From Betaproteobacteria bacterium (GTDB taxonomy: Bacteria > Pseudomonadota > Gammaproteobacteria > Burkholderiales > Casimicrobiaceae): DNA of 64,000 nt. The notes beneath the pieces were generated by a model. It did no database searches. It saw only the letters and a program-made list of their open reading frames with translations, and was not told where the DNA came from. The translations under genes were made by a program, and so were the position numbers. Positions 1 through 11,340 of this stretch are shown here, one piece after another. How positions within the stretch are numbered: the first letter of the stretch is position 1; the number at the start of each line of letters is the position of its first letter. The stretch spans positions 372,001 through 436,000 of the forward strand of contig JAAFJA010000001.1 in assembly GCA_013298765.1 (NCBI GenBank), written 5' to 3'.

Positions 1-1146
1 GGTGAAGAGCATCATGAACGCTGCGAATTTCGGCATCGTGTTCACCACGCCACCGTAGTCCGCAATGTTGCGAGTGTGCATGCGGTCGTACAGCACACCA
101 ACACACAGGAACATCGCACCCGAGATGAAGCCGTGCGAAATCATCTGCATAAGGCCACCTTCGATGCCGAGCGCGCTCGTCTGCGGCCCCACGAATAGGA
201 AGAAGCCGAGCGTGACAAAACCCATGTGCGAAATCGACGAATACGCGATGAGTTTCTTCATGTCGGTTTGCACGAGCGCGACAAAACCGATGTAGACAAT
301 CGCGATCAGCGAAATCGCAATCACGAACGGCGAGAGATAGCGTGATGCATCGGGCACGATTGGCAGGATGAAGCGCAGGAAACCATATGCGCCGAGCTTC
401 AACGTGATCGCTGCCAGCACCACCGAGCCGCCCGTCGGCGCTTCGACGTGCGCATCGGGCAACCAGGTATGCACTGGCCACATCGGCACCTTCACCGCAA
501 AGGCAAGGAAAAACGCAACGAACAGCAGAATCTGCGGATTCATTGCGAGCGGCACTTTGTGGAACTGCGCGATTTCGAAGCTGCCGCCAGACACGTTGTA
601 GAGATATAGCAACGCAACCAGCATTAAAAGCGAGCCAAGCAACGTGTAGAGGAAGAACTTCACCGCCGCGTAAACGCGATTCGGGCCACCCCACACGCCG
701 ATGATGAGATACATCGGGATCAGCATCGCTTCGAAAAAAACGTAGAAGAGCACGGCATCGGCAGCCGCGAACGCACCATTGATGAGCCCGGACATGATGA
801 GAAACGCTGCGAAATACTGCGCTGGCTTCTCTTCGATCACTTTCCAACCGGCAACGACGACAAAGATCGTGATGAAGCTGTTCAAGATCACGAACCACAT
901 CGAGATGCCATCGACACCCAAGTGATAGTTGATGTTGTAGCGCTCGATCCAGCTCGCTTTCTCAACAAACTGGAGCGCAGCGGTTGACGTATCAAACCCT
1001 GTGTAGAGGGGAATCGTGACCAAAAATCCGGCAAGTGCAGCGAGCAACGCGATCCATCGAGTCGCGTTCGCGCCTTTGTCTTTCGCGGTGGTCATCACGG
1101 CGATACCGCCGATGATCGGGATCCAAATAGCTAGTGAGAGCAGCAT
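1..1146 (-). CDS. nuoM: NADH-quinone oxidoreductase subunit M (partial, N-terminal 382 codons)
   Basis: Membrane antiporter-like subunit of complex I, one of the three large proton-pumping subunits in the inner membrane. The gene runs off the left window edge, so the C-terminal part and stop are missing. Visible are many hydrophobic helices, FFEAMLIPMYLIIG with a conserved glutamate near residue 139, VKVPMWPVHTWLPDAHVEAP with a conserved lysine near residue 219, and MKKLIAYSSISHMG. All three are hallmarks of the proton-translocating module. The ATG at 1146 lies 29 nt after the nuoL stop, and no earlier start fits. It is the last gene of the nuo run in this window; nuoN would be expected beyond position 1. 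Confidence 0.95.
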   Translation of the reverse strand, partial: MLLSLAIWIPIIGGIAVMTTAKDKGANATRWIALLAALAGFLVTIPLYTGFDTSTAALQFVEKASWIERYNINYHLGVDGISMWFVILNSFITIFVVVAGWKVIEEKPAQYFAAFLIMSGLINGAFAAADAVLFYVFFEAMLIPMYLIIGVWGGPNRVYAAVKFFLYTLLGSLLMLVALLYLYNVSGGSFEIAQFHKVPLAMNPQILLFVAFFLAFAVKVPMWPVHTWLPDAHVEAPTGGSVVLAAITLKLGAYGFLRFILPIVPDASRYLSPFVIAISLIAIVYIGFVALVQTDMKKLIAYSSISHMGFVTLGFFLFVGPQTSALGIEGGLMQMISHGFISGAMFLCVGVLYDRMHTRNIADYGGVVNTMPKFAAFMMLFT

Positions 1147-1175
1147 GATGTGTCGTTCTTTTCCACTCTATCGCG

Positions 1176-3182
1176 TTAACGGAGTAACAGCCAAGTAAGG
1201 AAGGCGAGAATCCCCGCCATCATCACGAAGGCATAGTGATAGATGTAGCCTGTCTGCATATGGCGTAACAACCCTGCGAGCAAACCCACGCCGTTGGCCG
1301 ATCCATTGACGATCGCTCCGTCGATCACGGCGCGATCGCCGAACTTAAATAAGTTTTCTCCAAGCTTGCGCGCACCGCCCGCGAAGAAGAATTCGTTGAA
1401 GCGATCAAAGTAGTATTTCTCTTCGAGCACTTTGACCACGCCACTGAACTGTTGGCGCAATTTCGCAGGCAACGCTGGGTTGACGATGTAGAGGTAATAC
1501 GAAAGCGCAACGCCTGCCATCGCGAGCCAGAACGGCGCCGTCATGAAGCCGTGAACCGCCATCGAAATCCAGGAGTAGCCATGCTCACGCAGCGCGGCGA
1601 GTGTGTCGTTTGCGGCGGCAACGGTGATGATTTCTTTTCCGGTTGGGCCGACGGAGCCAAACCAATTTTTGATAATGGCTGGCTCAAACATAAACGCGCC
1701 AAGAATTGCGGACGGAATCGCGAGCAACACGAGAGGGAGCGTGACGACCCAAGGCGATTCGTGCGGTTTGCCGCTATGCCCATGACCGTGGTCGTCGTGA
1801 TGATGGTCATCGTGCGGCGCCTCGTCAAAGCGCTCTTTCCCATGGAACACGAGGAAATACATACGGAACGAATAGAACGCGGTGACGAATACGCCCAGGA
1901 CGACGGCGATGTAGGCGTAGGTCGAACCGAAAATCTTGCTGTGACTTGCGGCAACGATGATCGAGTCTTTCGAATAGAAGCCCGAAAGGAACGGGAAACC
2001 AATCAGCGCAAGCGAGCCGAGAAGTGATGTGATCCACGTGATCTTCATGTACTTCGCGACACCGCCCATGTAGCGAATGTCTTGGTTGTGGTGCATGCCA
2101 ATAATCACCGAGCCCGCTCCTAAGAAGAGCAAGGCTTTGAAAAACGCGTGCGTTACTAGGTGGAACATTGCTGCGCTATACGCCGAAACACCGAGGGCGA
2201 CAGTCATATAGCCGAGCTGCGAGAGCGTCGAATAGGCCACAACGCGCTTGATGTCGTATTGAATGATGCCGAGGAAGCCCATGAAGAGCGCCGTCGTTGC
2301 GCCGATGATGAGCACGAAGGACAACGCCGTGGTGGACATCTCAAACAGCGGAGACATACGTGACACCATGAAGATGCCTGCCGTCACCATCGTCGCTGCG
2401 TGAATCAGTGCAGAGATCGGAGTTGGGCCTTCCATCGAATCCGGTAGCCAAACGTGAAGCGGAACCTGCGCTGATTTACCCATTGCGCCGATGAAAAGCA
2501 GGATGCAGGTCGCAGTCATGAGCGACACGACGCCAAACGGCCCCATCAGGATCGCGATGTCTTTAAGCGCTGGCGCTTTCTCGAACACCGTTTTGTAATC
2601 AAGGCTTCCCGTGTACGCGAGCACGAGACCAATGCCGAGCAAGAAGCCCAAATCGCCTACGCGGTTCACGAGGAACGCTTTCATGTTGGCGAAGATTGCC
2701 GTTGGCTTTTTGTACCAGAAGCCAATCAGGAGATACGACACTAGCCCGACCGCTTCCCAACCGAAGAAGAGTTGCAAGAAGTTGTTGCTCATCACAAGCA
2801 TCAACATCGAGAAGGTGAACAGCGAGATGTAGCTGAAGAAGCGTTGGTAGCCCGGATCTTCTTCCATGTAGCCGATGGTGTAGATATGCACCATGAGCGA
2901 CACAGACGTCACCACCAACATCATCGTGACGGTGAGTTTGTCAATCAAAAAACCAACTTCGAAACGCACGCCCCCAGAGACCATCCAGGTGTAGAGCGGT
3001 CCGTTAAACGTATTTCCAGCAAGCACGTCGGCGAACACGACGCATGAAGCGATGAATGAAATCGCCACACCAAGAATCGTCACTGTGTGCGCGCCCTTGC
3101 GACCGATCTGTTTCCCAAACAAGCCCGCGAGGATGGCCCCTACCAATGGGGCGAAAGCAACGATGAGATAAGAGAGTTTCAT
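1176..3182 (-). CDS. nuoL: NADH-quinone oxidoreductase subunit L
   Basis: Largest antiporter-like membrane subunit of complex I (668 aa, usual family length 610-690). It carries FGWEAVGLVSYLLIGFWY with a helix-5 glutamate, GKSAQVPLHVWLPDSMEGPT, and DIKRVVAYSTLSQLGYM. The C-terminus has the long amphipathic region and last helix that characterise NuoL. A cytoplasmic loop near residues 450-475 is strikingly rich in His and Asp (HDDHHHDDHGHGH), which is longer than in many homologues. It starts 4 nt after the nuoK stop, so translational coupling is likely. Confidence 0.97.
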   Translation of the reverse strand: MKLSYLIVAFAPLVGAILAGLFGKQIGRKGAHTVTILGVAISFIASCVVFADVLAGNTFNGPLYTWMVSGGVRFEVGFLIDKLTVTMMLVVTSVSLMVHIYTIGYMEEDPGYQRFFSYISLFTFSMLMLVMSNNFLQLFFGWEAVGLVSYLLIGFWYKKPTAIFANMKAFLVNRVGDLGFLLGIGLVLAYTGSLDYKTVFEKAPALKDIAILMGPFGVVSLMTATCILLFIGAMGKSAQVPLHVWLPDSMEGPTPISALIHAATMVTAGIFMVSRMSPLFEMSTTALSFVLIIGATTALFMGFLGIIQYDIKRVVAYSTLSQLGYMTVALGVSAYSAAMFHLVTHAFFKALLFLGAGSVIIGMHHNQDIRYMGGVAKYMKITWITSLLGSLALIGFPFLSGFYSKDSIIVAASHSKIFGSTYAYIAVVLGVFVTAFYSFRMYFLVFHGKERFDEAPHDDHHHDDHGHGHSGKPHESPWVVTLPLVLLAIPSAILGAFMFEPAIIKNWFGSVGPTGKEIITVAAANDTLAALREHGYSWISMAVHGFMTAPFWLAMAGVALSYYLYIVNPALPAKLRQQFSGVVKVLEEKYYFDRFNEFFFAGGARKLGENLFKFGDRAVIDGAIVNGSANGVGLLAGLLRHMQTGYIYHYAFVMMAGILAFLTWLLLR

Positions 3183-3186
3183 GCGC

Positions 3187-3501
3187 TTACCCCTTCAGCT
3201 TTCCGATTTGGTTCACGTCAATCGAACCCACGTTACGGAAGAGCACGACGAGGATCGCGAGCCCGATCGCTGACTCAGCGGCGGCCACGGTCAGGATGAA
3301 GAACACGAAGACTTGCCCCGAGATATCACCGAGGTAGCTTGAGAACGCGATGAAGTTCAAGTTCACCGCGAGAAGCATGAGCTCAATGGTCATCAGCAAA
3401 ATGATGACGTTGCGACGATTCAAGAAAATGCCTATCACGCTGATCGTGAACAGCAACGCGGCGACCGTCAGATATGAAGTAAGTGTTGGTTCGGGCAACA
3501 T
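3187..3501 (-). CDS. nuoK: NADH-quinone oxidoreductase subunit K
   Basis: Small three-helix membrane subunit of complex I (104 aa, typical 100-105), homologous to MrpC and ND4L. Glutamates in [11 protein letters not shown] and [11 protein letters not shown] match the two conserved membrane-embedded carboxylates of the proton path. The ATG overlaps the nuoJ stop by one base (TAATG), giving tight coupling. Confidence 0.97.
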   Translation of the reverse strand: MLPEPTLTSYLTVAALLFTISVIGIFLNRRNVIILLMTIELMLLAVNLNFIAFSSYLGDISGQVFVFFILTVAAAESAIGLAILVVLFRNVGSIDVNQIGKLKG

Positions 3502-4148
3502 TATTGTTTGCCCCCTTCAGGAGCGGCCGTTTCAGCAGCAGTAGGCGTTTCAGCGTCGATCTTCAATACACGGAGGCGTTGTTCACGTTTCACAAGCACC
3601 TGCTCGCCCGGATTCTGGTATTTTGTTTCGCGGCGATCACGCAACGTGAGTGCGATCGCTGCAACGATTGCCACCAGCAAGAGCACACCCGCGATTTCCA
3701 CCGCGTAGATGTACTTCGTGAACAGTTCGAGGCCGAGGGCTTTTGTATTGCTGCCGTCGACAACGATCGCGTTGGTGGTTCCGGTCGGGCCCGACTGGCC
3801 CTTGAAGGCAAGGCGCATAACCAGCACCATCTCAACGAGCACGGCGGCCCCGACCAAAAGCGCGACTGGCAAATGGCTCTTGAACTGCTTACGCAACTCT
3901 TCGAAATTCACGTCGAGCATCATCACAACGAAGAGAAAGAGCACCATCACAGCGCCCACGTACACGAGCACGAGCGCGATCGCGAGGAACTCCGCCTTCA
4001 AAAGCATCCAGAGCGCGGAAGCGGAGAAGAACGCGAGCACGAGGAACAGTGCGGCGTGCACAGGGTTTTTCACAGAGATCACGCGTGTTGCTGATAGCAA
4101 CAAGATCCCCGAGAAAACGTAAAAGACGATGGTGGCTAAATCTGGCAT
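3501..4148 (-). CDS. nuoJ: NADH-quinone oxidoreductase subunit J
   Basis: Complex I membrane subunit J (215 aa), homologue of ND6. It has five predicted helices in the first 170 residues and the conserved [20 protein letters not shown] segment, where the pi-bulge helix lies. The C-terminal 45 residues are charged and end Ala/Pro-rich. It overlaps nuoK by one base. It is separated from nuoI by a 109-bp spacer with two hairpins, the largest gap among nuoI to nuoM. Confidence 0.96.
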   Translation of the reverse strand: MPDLATIVFYVFSGILLLSATRVISVKNPVHAALFLVLAFFSASALWMLLKAEFLAIALVLVYVGAVMVLFLFVVMMLDVNFEELRKQFKSHLPVALLVGAAVLVEMVLVMRLAFKGQSGPTGTTNAIVVDGSNTKALGLELFTKYIYAVEIAGVLLLVAIVAAIALTLRDRRETKYQNPGEQVLVKREQRLRVLKIDAETPTAAETAAPEGGKQ

Positions 4149-4257
4149 GTTTGTTTTTGCATTGTGCGGCCCAGTTCGAACAAGAACTGGCCCCCGCCTG
4201 CGCTCCTAACCGATCATTCCGCAGCGTGCGGAACAAACGTTCAAAGTAGAGTGAAGA
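4149..4257 (-). other. nuoI-nuoJ spacer with two inverted repeats
   Basis: This 109-bp gap inside the nuo operon holds no ORF. It has one inverted repeat near 4166-4193 (GGCCCAGTTC / GAACTGGCCC around a 6-nt loop) and a second near 4219-4231 (CCGCAGCGTGCGG). Neither is followed by a T-run on the minus strand, so these look like mRNA stability or processing hairpins rather than a terminator. Confidence 0.4.
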
Positions 4258-4749
4258 TCACCGATAACGTGCGTCTACCGCGCGATCTGCGGCAATTTGC
4301 TTCTCATACCGGTCGCCCACAGCGAGCAGCATTTCTTTCGTGTAGTAAAGGTCGCCACGCTTTTCACCGTGATATTCCAGGTGACGCGTCTCGACGATGG
4401 AATCAACAGGACAGCTTTCTTCGCAGAAGCCGCAGAAGATGCACTTTGTGAGATCAATGTCGTAGCGCGTGGTGCGACGGGTGCCGTCTTCGCGAACGCC
4501 CGATTCAATCGTGATCGCCATTGCGGGGCATACGGCTTCGCAAAGCTTGCAAGCAATACAGCGCTCTTCGCCGTTTTCATAGCGGCGTAACGCGTGAAGC
4601 CCACGGAATCGCGGGCTTTGCGGCGTTTTTTCCTCAGGGAACTGCACGGTGATTTTGCGATGAAACATGTGGCGCCCGGTCAAGGCGAGCCCCTTCCACA
4701 GTTCATAGAGCAGGAAGCTCTGAAAGTAATGTTTCAGTGAAGCAACCAT
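4258..4749 (-). CDS. nuoI: NADH-quinone oxidoreductase subunit I (two 4Fe-4S clusters)
   Basis: Peripheral-arm iron-sulfur subunit (163 aa, the usual betaproteobacterial length). It carries clusters N6a and N6b, which pass electrons from NuoG towards NuoB. Two ferredoxin-type motifs are intact: [12 protein letters not shown] and [12 protein letters not shown]. An amphipathic N-terminus ([17 protein letters not shown]) anchors it at the membrane. It lies 7 nt downstream of nuoH. Confidence 0.98.
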   Translation of the reverse strand: MVASLKHYFQSFLLYELWKGLALTGRHMFHRKITVQFPEEKTPQSPRFRGLHALRRYENGEERCIACKLCEAVCPAMAITIESGVREDGTRRTTRYDIDLTKCIFCGFCEESCPVDSIVETRHLEYHGEKRGDLYYTKEMLLAVGDRYEKQIAADRAVDARYR

Positions 4750-4756
4750 TTCAACC

Positions 4757-5827
4757 TCAATGGAACGCTGCGCCCCACGGTGTCTGCATGATCACCGCAA
4801 GGAACAAAATGAATACGAGCGTGACCGGAATGAACACTTTCCAGCCCAAGCGCATGATCTGGTCGTAGCGATAACGTGGGAACGATGCGCGGATCCAGAG
4901 AAAAAAGAACAAAACGACGAAGACTTTCAGCGCTAGCCAGAAGAATCCATCGCCAAACGGCGTCATGCCGAACACCTTGAGCTCATTGGTGATCGGGAAC
5001 GGCGACAGCCATCCGCCCAAGAACAGCAAACTGGTCAACAGCGCGATCAGGATCATGTTCGCGTATTCAGCAAGGAAGAACACCGCGAACGTGACACCCG
5101 AATACTCCACATGGAAACCCGCAACGATTTCGGATTCGCCTTCGGCCACGTCAAACGGGTGACGGTTCGTTTCGGCGACACCAGAGATGAAATACACAAC
5201 GAAGAGTGGCAACAGCGGAATGAAATACCACTGGTGCAAACCGCCCGATTGCGCGTTCACAATGGCCGCCAAATTCAAGCTGCCCGCAGCCATCAACACA
5301 CCAACGAGCGCGAAACCCATCGCGATTTCGTACGAAACGATTTGGGCTGCAGAGCGAAGGCAGCCAAGAAACGCGTATTTCGAGTTTGATGCCCAACCGG
5401 CGAGGATTACGCCGTACACGCCGACGGAAGTCAGCGCGAGGATGTAGAGCAACCCGGCGTTGATGTCAGACAGCATCTTCTGATCGCCGAACGGCACCAC
5501 GGCCCACGCGGCCAGCGCAGGACCGATGGCGAGCAACGGCGCGATATAGAAAAGCGCTTTGTTCGCGCCCGTCGGGATGATGATCTCTTTGAACAGGAGC
5601 TTCAACACATCGGCGAACGGTTGCAACCAGCCGTAACCCACGCGATTGGGGCCGATACGAACCTGCATCCAACCGATGACCTTGCGCTCCCAGAGTGTGA
5701 GGAAGGCGACGCAAAGCGTAATCGGAACCACGATCACGAGAATTTTCAAGAGCGTCCAAATCGCATAAGCGAGCGTCGGGTAGTTCGTACCCAGCCCCCA
5801 CATCATCAATTGCTCGATTGGGTTCAT
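4757..5827 (-). CDS. nuoH: NADH-quinone oxidoreductase subunit H
   Basis: Membrane subunit that forms the quinone chamber roof of complex I (356 aa, about eight helices). Signatures seen are [20 protein letters not shown] and [20 protein letters not shown], the acidic loop near the quinone site. The ATG overlaps the nuoG stop by 4 nt (ATGA), so translation is coupled. Confidence 0.98.
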   Translation of the reverse strand: MNPIEQLMMWGLGTNYPTLAYAIWTLLKILVIVVPITLCVAFLTLWERKVIGWMQVRIGPNRVGYGWLQPFADVLKLLFKEIIIPTGANKALFYIAPLLAIGPALAAWAVVPFGDQKMLSDINAGLLYILALTSVGVYGVILAGWASNSKYAFLGCLRSAAQIVSYEIAMGFALVGVLMAAGSLNLAAIVNAQSGGLHQWYFIPLLPLFVVYFISGVAETNRHPFDVAEGESEIVAGFHVEYSGVTFAVFFLAEYANMILIALLTSLLFLGGWLSPFPITNELKVFGMTPFGDGFFWLALKVFVVLFFFLWIRASFPRYRYDQIMRLGWKVFIPVTLVFILFLAVIMQTPWGAAFH

Positions 5828-8145
5828 ACCGCGCTCACCTTGATTGCAGCGGTTGCCGCGCCAAGCGCGGACGACACTTCAGTGGCGAATGGCACACGCA
5901 CCACGTTCGTCGCGACTGTTGAATCCACCGCGAGACTCGCGACTACAGCACTTCCGCCCTGCTCGACTCGCACCGACGCGCCGTGCGTGAGCCCCAGGCT
6001 CTTCGCAGTTTCCGCGTTCATACGCACACGCGCCTGCTTCGCGTAGGCGGAACGCTGCAGCGAGGTTGCACGGCGTACCAGCGGATCGGCGTGATAAATC
6101 GGCAGGTCAGCGACGCGTTCGAGCGTGTTGTCACTACCAACTCCGTTTGTGCTCACCGACGTCGGCTTCACGCCCAGCTGAGCGTCACTGAAGTTCGCGA
6201 GGGACGCTTTCTTCACGTCGTCACTTGAGTTAAACGTGCCGACGTTCGCGTGCAAGAGATCGCCGAGTACGCGCAGCACTTTCCAGCCAGGACGTGTTTC
6301 GCCGAGCGGTCGCACGACGCCCGTGAACGATTGCACGGTGCCGTCTTGCGAAACATAGGTTCCAGAGGTTTCAGTGAACGGCGCTACTGGGAGGATGATG
6401 TCGGCGTACTCTTTCATCGTTGCCGAGGCGAACGATGTCAGCGCGACCACTTTGTCGGCCGATTTGAGCGACGCGAGGGCTTGGCCACCCGCGGCGCTAT
6501 CGGCTTCCGGTTCACAGCCGATCAACACGAATGCTTTGCTGCCCTTTGTGAGGGCAACATGTGCGCTCTTGCCATGTGACGATGGCGCCGCGCCCGCGAC
6601 GTAAGCGCCCATCGCAGCAGCGGACGCTGAGAGACGCCCAACCGTGCCGCCAAGCATCGAAGCAATTGCTGAAGCGAGCGCTTCAATCTGCGAAGCCTCT
6701 GGGCTTGATTGCCCAAGGTCTCCGAGCAATACAGCGACATTTTTACCCGTAACAAGATTCGCAGCGATTTCTTCGCTGCCCTGAACAAACTGGGCGTTTA
6801 CGCTTGGAGCTGTTTTCTCTAATCGCTTCGCGAGCGAGAGCGCGACGCCCGCAAGCGCATCGCGCAATTGCGATGGCTTCACGATGGCTTTTGCCGCGAC
6901 CGGACAGAGCAAATCGTCATCGGTCGCATTCACCACGGCAAGCGTCGCACCTTTTTTGATGCGTTGACGAATACGGCTTGCGACGAGCGGTTGCTCCTGA
7001 CGCAAGTTCGAACCGATCACGAGGAAGCGATCCACGCTCGCGAAGTCGGTGAACTTACGACCGAGCCACGGAATACCACCCGCTTTGTCAAGCGATTCGT
7101 CAGTCACGCGAAGGCGATGATCGATGCTGCCAGAACCGACCGCGCTAGCGACTTGCTTCGCGAGAAACGACTCTTCAAGCGTCGCGTGCGGTCCCACAAG
7201 GAACGACACTTCGTTGCCGCCATGTTGCTTCGCGTTCGTTGCGATCGCTTCGGCGGCAGCAGTGAGCGCATCTTGCCACGACGCCTGTTGCCACTCACCA
7301 TCGACTTTCACCATCGGTGATGTCACACGATCGTCAGCATACAAACCTTCGTAGCTGAAACGGTCGCGATCAGAAATCCAGCACTCGTTCACCGCTTCGT
7401 TTTCGAGCGGCAGCACGCGCATCACACGATCGCCTTTCACTTGCACCTGCAGGTTTGCATTCAAACCGTCGTGCGGGCTCACGCTCTTCCTGCGTTGCAA
7501 TTCCCAGGTGCGAGCGCTGTAGCGGAATGGCTTCGAAGTGAGCGCGCCAACGGGGCACACATCGATCATGTTGCCAGAGAGCTCGGAATCGACGCTCTTG
7601 CCGACGAACGAGAGAATCTCGGAATGCTCGCCACGGCCGCCCATGCCGAGCTCCATGATGCCAGCCACTTCCTGACCGAAGCGAACACAGCGCGTGCACT
7701 GAATGCAACGGCTCATTTCTTCTGCTGAGACGAGCGGGCCGATGTTCTTCACGAACACGACGCGCTTTTCTTCCTTGTAGCGCGATTCCGACTTACCGTA
7801 GCCGACCGCCAAATCTTGCAGCTGACATTCGCCGCCTTGATCGCAAATCGGGCAATCAAGCGGGTGGTTAATCAGCAGGAATTCCATCACCGATTGCTGC
7901 GCTTTTTTCGCGTAGTCGCTCGCGGTGAACACTTTCATGCCCTCGGTCACGGGTGTGGCGCAGGCGGGAAGCGGCTTCGGCGCTTTCTCAACTTGAACCA
8001 AACACATACGGCAGTTCGCCGCGATCGAGAGTTTCTTGTGATAGCAAAAATGAGGAACGTATGCGCCTACCTGCGTAGCCGCATCCATCACCGTTGAGCC
8101 CGGTGGAACCTGAACTGCTTTGCCGTCGATTTCTACGTTGATCAT
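5824..8145 (-). CDS. nuoG: NADH-quinone oxidoreductase subunit G
   Basis: Largest peripheral-arm subunit (773 aa). The N-terminus has the 2Fe-2S ligands C34, C45, C48 and C62. Next come the His/Cys cluster motif [20 protein letters not shown] and the 4Fe-4S motif [10 protein letters not shown]. The rest is a catalytically inert molybdopterin-oxidoreductase-like fold, weakly conserved as usual. It is followed directly by nuoH. Upstream it is separated from nuoF by 143 bp that contain a long inverted repeat. Confidence 0.97.
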   Translation of the reverse strand: MINVEIDGKAVQVPPGSTVMDAATQVGAYVPHFCYHKKLSIAANCRMCLVQVEKAPKPLPACATPVTEGMKVFTASDYAKKAQQSVMEFLLINHPLDCPICDQGGECQLQDLAVGYGKSESRYKEEKRVVFVKNIGPLVSAEEMSRCIQCTRCVRFGQEVAGIMELGMGGRGEHSEILSFVGKSVDSELSGNMIDVCPVGALTSKPFRYSARTWELQRRKSVSPHDGLNANLQVQVKGDRVMRVLPLENEAVNECWISDRDRFSYEGLYADDRVTSPMVKVDGEWQQASWQDALTAAAEAIATNAKQHGGNEVSFLVGPHATLEESFLAKQVASAVGSGSIDHRLRVTDESLDKAGGIPWLGRKFTDFASVDRFLVIGSNLRQEQPLVASRIRQRIKKGATLAVVNATDDDLLCPVAAKAIVKPSQLRDALAGVALSLAKRLEKTAPSVNAQFVQGSEEIAANLVTGKNVAVLLGDLGQSSPEASQIEALASAIASMLGGTVGRLSASAAAMGAYVAGAAPSSHGKSAHVALTKGSKAFVLIGCEPEADSAAGGQALASLKSADKVVALTSFASATMKEYADIILPVAPFTETSGTYVSQDGTVQSFTGVVRPLGETRPGWKVLRVLGDLLHANVGTFNSSDDVKKASLANFSDAQLGVKPTSVSTNGVGSDNTLERVADLPIYHADPLVRRATSLQRSAYAKQARVRMNAETAKSLGLTHGASVRVEQGGSAVVASLAVDSTVATNVVRVPFATEVSSALGAATAAIKVSAV

Positions 8146-8198
8146 CGAGCGAACTCTTGAAATTCAAAACACTCTCGCGACTCGCGAGAAAAAACTTC

Positions 8199-8280
8199 GC
8201 CACAGATGCACACAGATGAACACAGATGACGCGCGTCGCCTATCGTGAAAAATCTGTGTTTATCTGTGTTCATCTGTGGC
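8199..8280. repeat. Repeat family D: long inverted repeat between nuoF and nuoG
   Basis: Two 29-nt arms (8199-8227 and 8252-8280) are inverted copies, 27/29 identical, built on the motif CCACAGATGNACACAGAT. They would form a strong hairpin with a 24-nt loop in the nuo transcript. Next to it is a perfect palindrome near 8173-8189 (TCTCGCGA-C-TCGCGAGA). The CACAGAT-type motif is a common dispersed intergenic repeat of bacteria. Its presence inside an otherwise tight operon could affect mRNA processing or the nuoF/nuoG expression ratio. Confidence 0.75.
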
Positions 8281-8288
8281 CAAAAAAT

Positions 8289-9587
8289 TTAAACGTATGC
8301 CGGGACGAGACAACGCTTGTTGTCGATGTGATACTGGAATTCGTCGCGGTAATGCTTCACGAACGCGCGCACTGGCATCGCAGCAGCATCGCCCAACGCG
8401 CAAATTGTGCGGCCTTGAATGTTGTCAGCCACGCTATTCAGCATATCGAGGTCTTCCGCGCGACCTTGACCGTTTTCAATGCGGCTCACCATCCGCCAGA
8501 GCCAACCGGTGCCTTCGCGACAGGGCGTGCATTGACCGCAGGATTCTTCGTAATAGAAATAGGACAAGCGCAACAGCGACTTCACCATGCAGCGCGTCTC
8601 ATCCATCACGATAACCGCGCCGGAACCCAACATTGATCCGGCTTTCGCGATCGAGTCGTAATCCATGTTGGTTTCCATCATCTGCGCGCCGGGGATGACG
8701 GGCATCGAGGAACCACCCGGGATGCAACCTTTCAGCTTGCGACCGCCACGCATACCGCCCGCGAGCTCGAGCAATTTTGCAAACGGCGTACCGAGCGGCA
8801 CTTCATAGTTGCCGGGACGTTTGACGTCACCCGAGACCGAGAAGAGTTTCGTCCCGCCGTTATTCGGCAAACCCAAATTCAAGAACGATTCGCCGCCGTT
8901 ACGAATGATCCACGGCACAGCCGCGAAGGTTTCGGTGTTATTGATCGTCGTGGGTTTGCCGTACAAACCAAAGCTCGCAGGGAATGGCGGTTTGAAGCGC
9001 GGTTGACCTTTTTTGCCTTCGAGCGATTCGAGCAGCGCCGTTTCTTCGCCGCAAATATAGGCGCCGAAACCGTGAAACGCGTGTAGCTGAAAATCGAAGC
9101 CTGAGCCGAGAATATTGTTGCCCAAGAAGCCCGCCGCACGCGCCTCCTCCAACGCCTCTTCAAACAATTCGTACGTCGAAAAAATTTCGCCGTGAATGTA
9201 GTTGTAGCCCACCGAAATGCCCATCGCGTAGGCGGCGATGGCCATGCCTTCGATGACCATATGTGGGTTGTAGCGAAGAATGTCGCGATCCTTGAACGTG
9301 CCTGGCTCGCCCTCGTCGCTATTGCACACGAGATACTTTTGCCCTGGGAACTGGCGCGGCATGAAGCTCCACTTGAGCCCGGTCGGGAAGCCTGCGCCGC
9401 CGCGACCGCGAAGCGCGGATTTCTTCACTTCCGCAATCACTTCGTCTTGCGGAATCTTATTTTCGAGAATTTTTCTCAGCGCTTCGTAGCCGCCGCGCTT
9501 CTGATACGCGCCAATGCGCCAATCGTTGGGATCGTCGATCTTCAGATCGGCGAAGATCGTGGGGTTGATGTGTGGACCGAAGTGCAT
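8289..9587 (-). CDS. nuoF: NADH-quinone oxidoreductase subunit F (NADH and FMN site)
   Basis: NADH-oxidising subunit of complex I (432 aa). The FMN/NADH glycine-rich loop is [16 protein letters not shown] near residues 60-75. The second nucleotide-binding stretch contains [13 protein letters not shown]. Cluster N3 ligands are in [11 protein letters not shown] plus a downstream cysteine. It is 13 nt after nuoE and precedes the family D hairpin. Confidence 0.98.
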   Translation of the reverse strand: MHFGPHINPTIFADLKIDDPNDWRIGAYQKRGGYEALRKILENKIPQDEVIAEVKKSALRGRGGAGFPTGLKWSFMPRQFPGQKYLVCNSDEGEPGTFKDRDILRYNPHMVIEGMAIAAYAMGISVGYNYIHGEIFSTYELFEEALEEARAAGFLGNNILGSGFDFQLHAFHGFGAYICGEETALLESLEGKKGQPRFKPPFPASFGLYGKPTTINNTETFAAVPWIIRNGGESFLNLGLPNNGGTKLFSVSGDVKRPGNYEVPLGTPFAKLLELAGGMRGGRKLKGCIPGGSSMPVIPGAQMMETNMDYDSIAKAGSMLGSGAVIVMDETRCMVKSLLRLSYFYYEESCGQCTPCREGTGWLWRMVSRIENGQGRAEDLDMLNSVADNIQGRTICALGDAAAMPVRAFVKHYRDEFQYHIDNKRCLVPAYV

Positions 9588-9600
9588 AGCAATACTTCCT

Positions 9601-10083
9601 TTATGCCTTCAATGCGTCGATCATCTGATCGAATTTGTCAGGGGTAATCTTCACGCGCATGTCACGATCGTTCACGAGGAATACCGGTGCATCGCCGCAG
9701 GCGCCAAAGCATTCGCCCTCTTTCAACGTGAACTGACCATCAGCGGTCGTCTCGCCGTATTCGATGCCAAGTTTCTTCTTCGCGTGCTCCGCGCAAAGCG
9801 TCGAGCCCTGTAACTGGCACGGCAGATTCGTACAAATCGATAGCTTGTATTTGCCAACGGGCTTCAAGTTGTACATCGTGTAGAAGCTCGCAACCTCGTA
9901 CACCGCAATCGGCGGCATGCCGAGATAGCCCGCGATTTCCTGCATCGTCTCCGATGAGAGCCAACCGTGTTCCTTCTGCGCAATCGTTAACGCCGCCATC
10001 ACCGCCGACTGCTTCTGGTCAGCAGGAAACTTCGCGACTTCGCGATCAATTTTTTTTAATGCTTCTGTAGAGAGGCTCATCAT
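9601..10083 (-). CDS. nuoE: NADH-quinone oxidoreductase subunit E (2Fe-2S)
   Basis: Thioredoxin-like 2Fe-2S subunit (160 aa) that partners NuoF in the NADH dehydrogenase module. Cluster N1a ligands are in [11 protein letters not shown] and [11 protein letters not shown]. The open frame also allows a TTG at 10086. The ATG at 10083 is preferred because AGG lies about 6 nt upstream, and it follows the nuoD stop (10087-10089) by 3 nt. A second ATG at 10080 cannot be excluded. Confidence 0.97.
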   Translation of the reverse strand: MMSLSTEALKKIDREVAKFPADQKQSAVMAALTIAQKEHGWLSSETMQEIAGYLGMPPIAVYEVASFYTMYNLKPVGKYKLSICTNLPCQLQGSTLCAEHAKKKLGIEYGETTADGQFTLKEGECFGACGDAPVFLVNDRDMRVKITPDKFDQMIDALKA

Positions 10084-10086
10084 CAA

Positions 10087-11340
10087 TTACCTGTCGATCT
10101 CTCCGAACACGATGTCCTGCGTTCCAATGATGGCGACCACGTCGGCGATCATGTGGCCACGGCTCATTTCATCGAGCGCTGCGAGGTGCGCGAACCCTGG
10201 TGCGCGCAACTTCAAGCGGTAGGGTTTGTTTGCTCCGTCGGAGACGATGTATACGCCGAACTCGCCTTTCGGATGCTCCACCGCGGCGTACGCTTCGCCC
10301 GGCGGCACGTGCATCCCTTCGGTGAAGAGCTTGAAATGGTGAATCAGCTCTTCCATATTTTCCTTCATGTTTTCACGTGAAGGGGGGGCGACCTTGTGAT
10401 TGTCTGAAATCACGGGGCCTGGATTCGCGCGCAACCAAGCGATGCACTGCTTGATGATTTTGTTCGATTCGCGCATCTCTTGGATGCGCACGAGGTAACG
10501 ATCGTAGCAATCGCCATTGACGCCAACCGGAATGTCGAAGTCCATCTTGTCATAGACCTCATAGGGCTGCTTCTTGCGCAAGTCCCACGCAACACCCGAA
10601 CCGCGAAGCATCGCGCCGGTGAAGCCGAGCGCCATCGCGCGCTCCGGCGTGACAACACCAATGCCAACCGTACGCTGCTTCCAAATACGGTTATCGGTGA
10701 GAAGCGTCTCGTATTCGTCGATGTACTTCGGGAAGCGATTCGAAAAATCTTCGATGAAATCAAGCAAAGAACCGCCACGGTTCTCGTTCATCTTTTTGAT
10801 TGCGTTCGCGTTGTGAATCTTTGACGCGGTGTACTGCGGCATCGAATCGGGCAAATCGCGATACACGCCGCCCGGGCGATAGTACGCAGCGTGCATGCGC
10901 GCACCGGACACCGCTTCGTACATGTCGAAGAGGTCTTCGCGCTCACGGAAACAGTAGAGGAACACGGTCATCGCGCCCACGTCGAGCGCGTGGCATCCGA
11001 GCCAGAGTAAGTGATTCAAATTGCGTGTGATCTCATCGAACATCACGCGGATGTACTGCGCACGAAGCGGAACCTCAATGCCTGCGAGCTTTTCGATCGC
11101 CATGCAGTACGCATGCTCGTTCGCCATCATCGACACGTAGTCGAGACGATCCATGTACGGCAACGACTGCAAATACGTTTTCGACTCAGCGAGCTTTTCT
11201 GTTGCGCGATGCAAGAGGCCGATGTGTGGATCGGCGCGAATGATCGTTTCACCGTCGAGTTCGAGCACGAGGCGCAATACGCCGTGGGCCGCCGGATGCT
11301 GCGGTCCAAAATTCATCGTGTAATTACGAATCTCGGCCAT
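10087..11340 (-). CDS. nuoD: NADH-quinone oxidoreductase subunit D
   Basis: 49-kDa quinone-site subunit of complex I (417 aa), related to the large subunit of NiFe hydrogenases. It shows [20 protein letters not shown] near residue 12 with the quinone-binding His, and a C-terminus ending VFGEIDR typical of the family. The ATG overlaps the stop of an upstream mini-ORF (TAATG) that repeats the first 12 codons of this gene. A GGGAG lies 7 nt before the ATG. Confidence 0.98.
   Translation of the reverse strand: MAEIRNYTMNFGPQHPAAHGVLRLVLELDGETIIRADPHIGLLHRATEKLAESKTYLQSLPYMDRLDYVSMMANEHAYCMAIEKLAGIEVPLRAQYIRVMFDEITRNLNHLLWLGCHALDVGAMTVFLYCFREREDLFDMYEAVSGARMHAAYYRPGGVYRDLPDSMPQYTASKIHNANAIKKMNENRGGSLLDFIEDFSNRFPKYIDEYETLLTDNRIWKQRTVGIGVVTPERAMALGFTGAMLRGSGVAWDLRKKQPYEVYDKMDFDIPVGVNGDCYDRYLVRIQEMRESNKIIKQCIAWLRANPGPVISDNHKVAPPSRENMKENMEELIHHFKLFTEGMHVPPGEAYAAVEHPKGEFGVYIVSDGANKPYRLKLRAPGFAHLAALDEMSRGHMIADVVAIIGTQDIVFGEIDR

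Noticed and set aside
1452-2027. Long plus-strand frames antisense to the nuo genes
   Set aside because: Shadow frames of high-GC coding DNA on the other strand; no homology or start signals.
4149-4257. Terminator between nuoJ and nuoI
   Set aside because: Hairpins are present but no T-run follows on the transcribed strand, and the downstream genes continue the operon.
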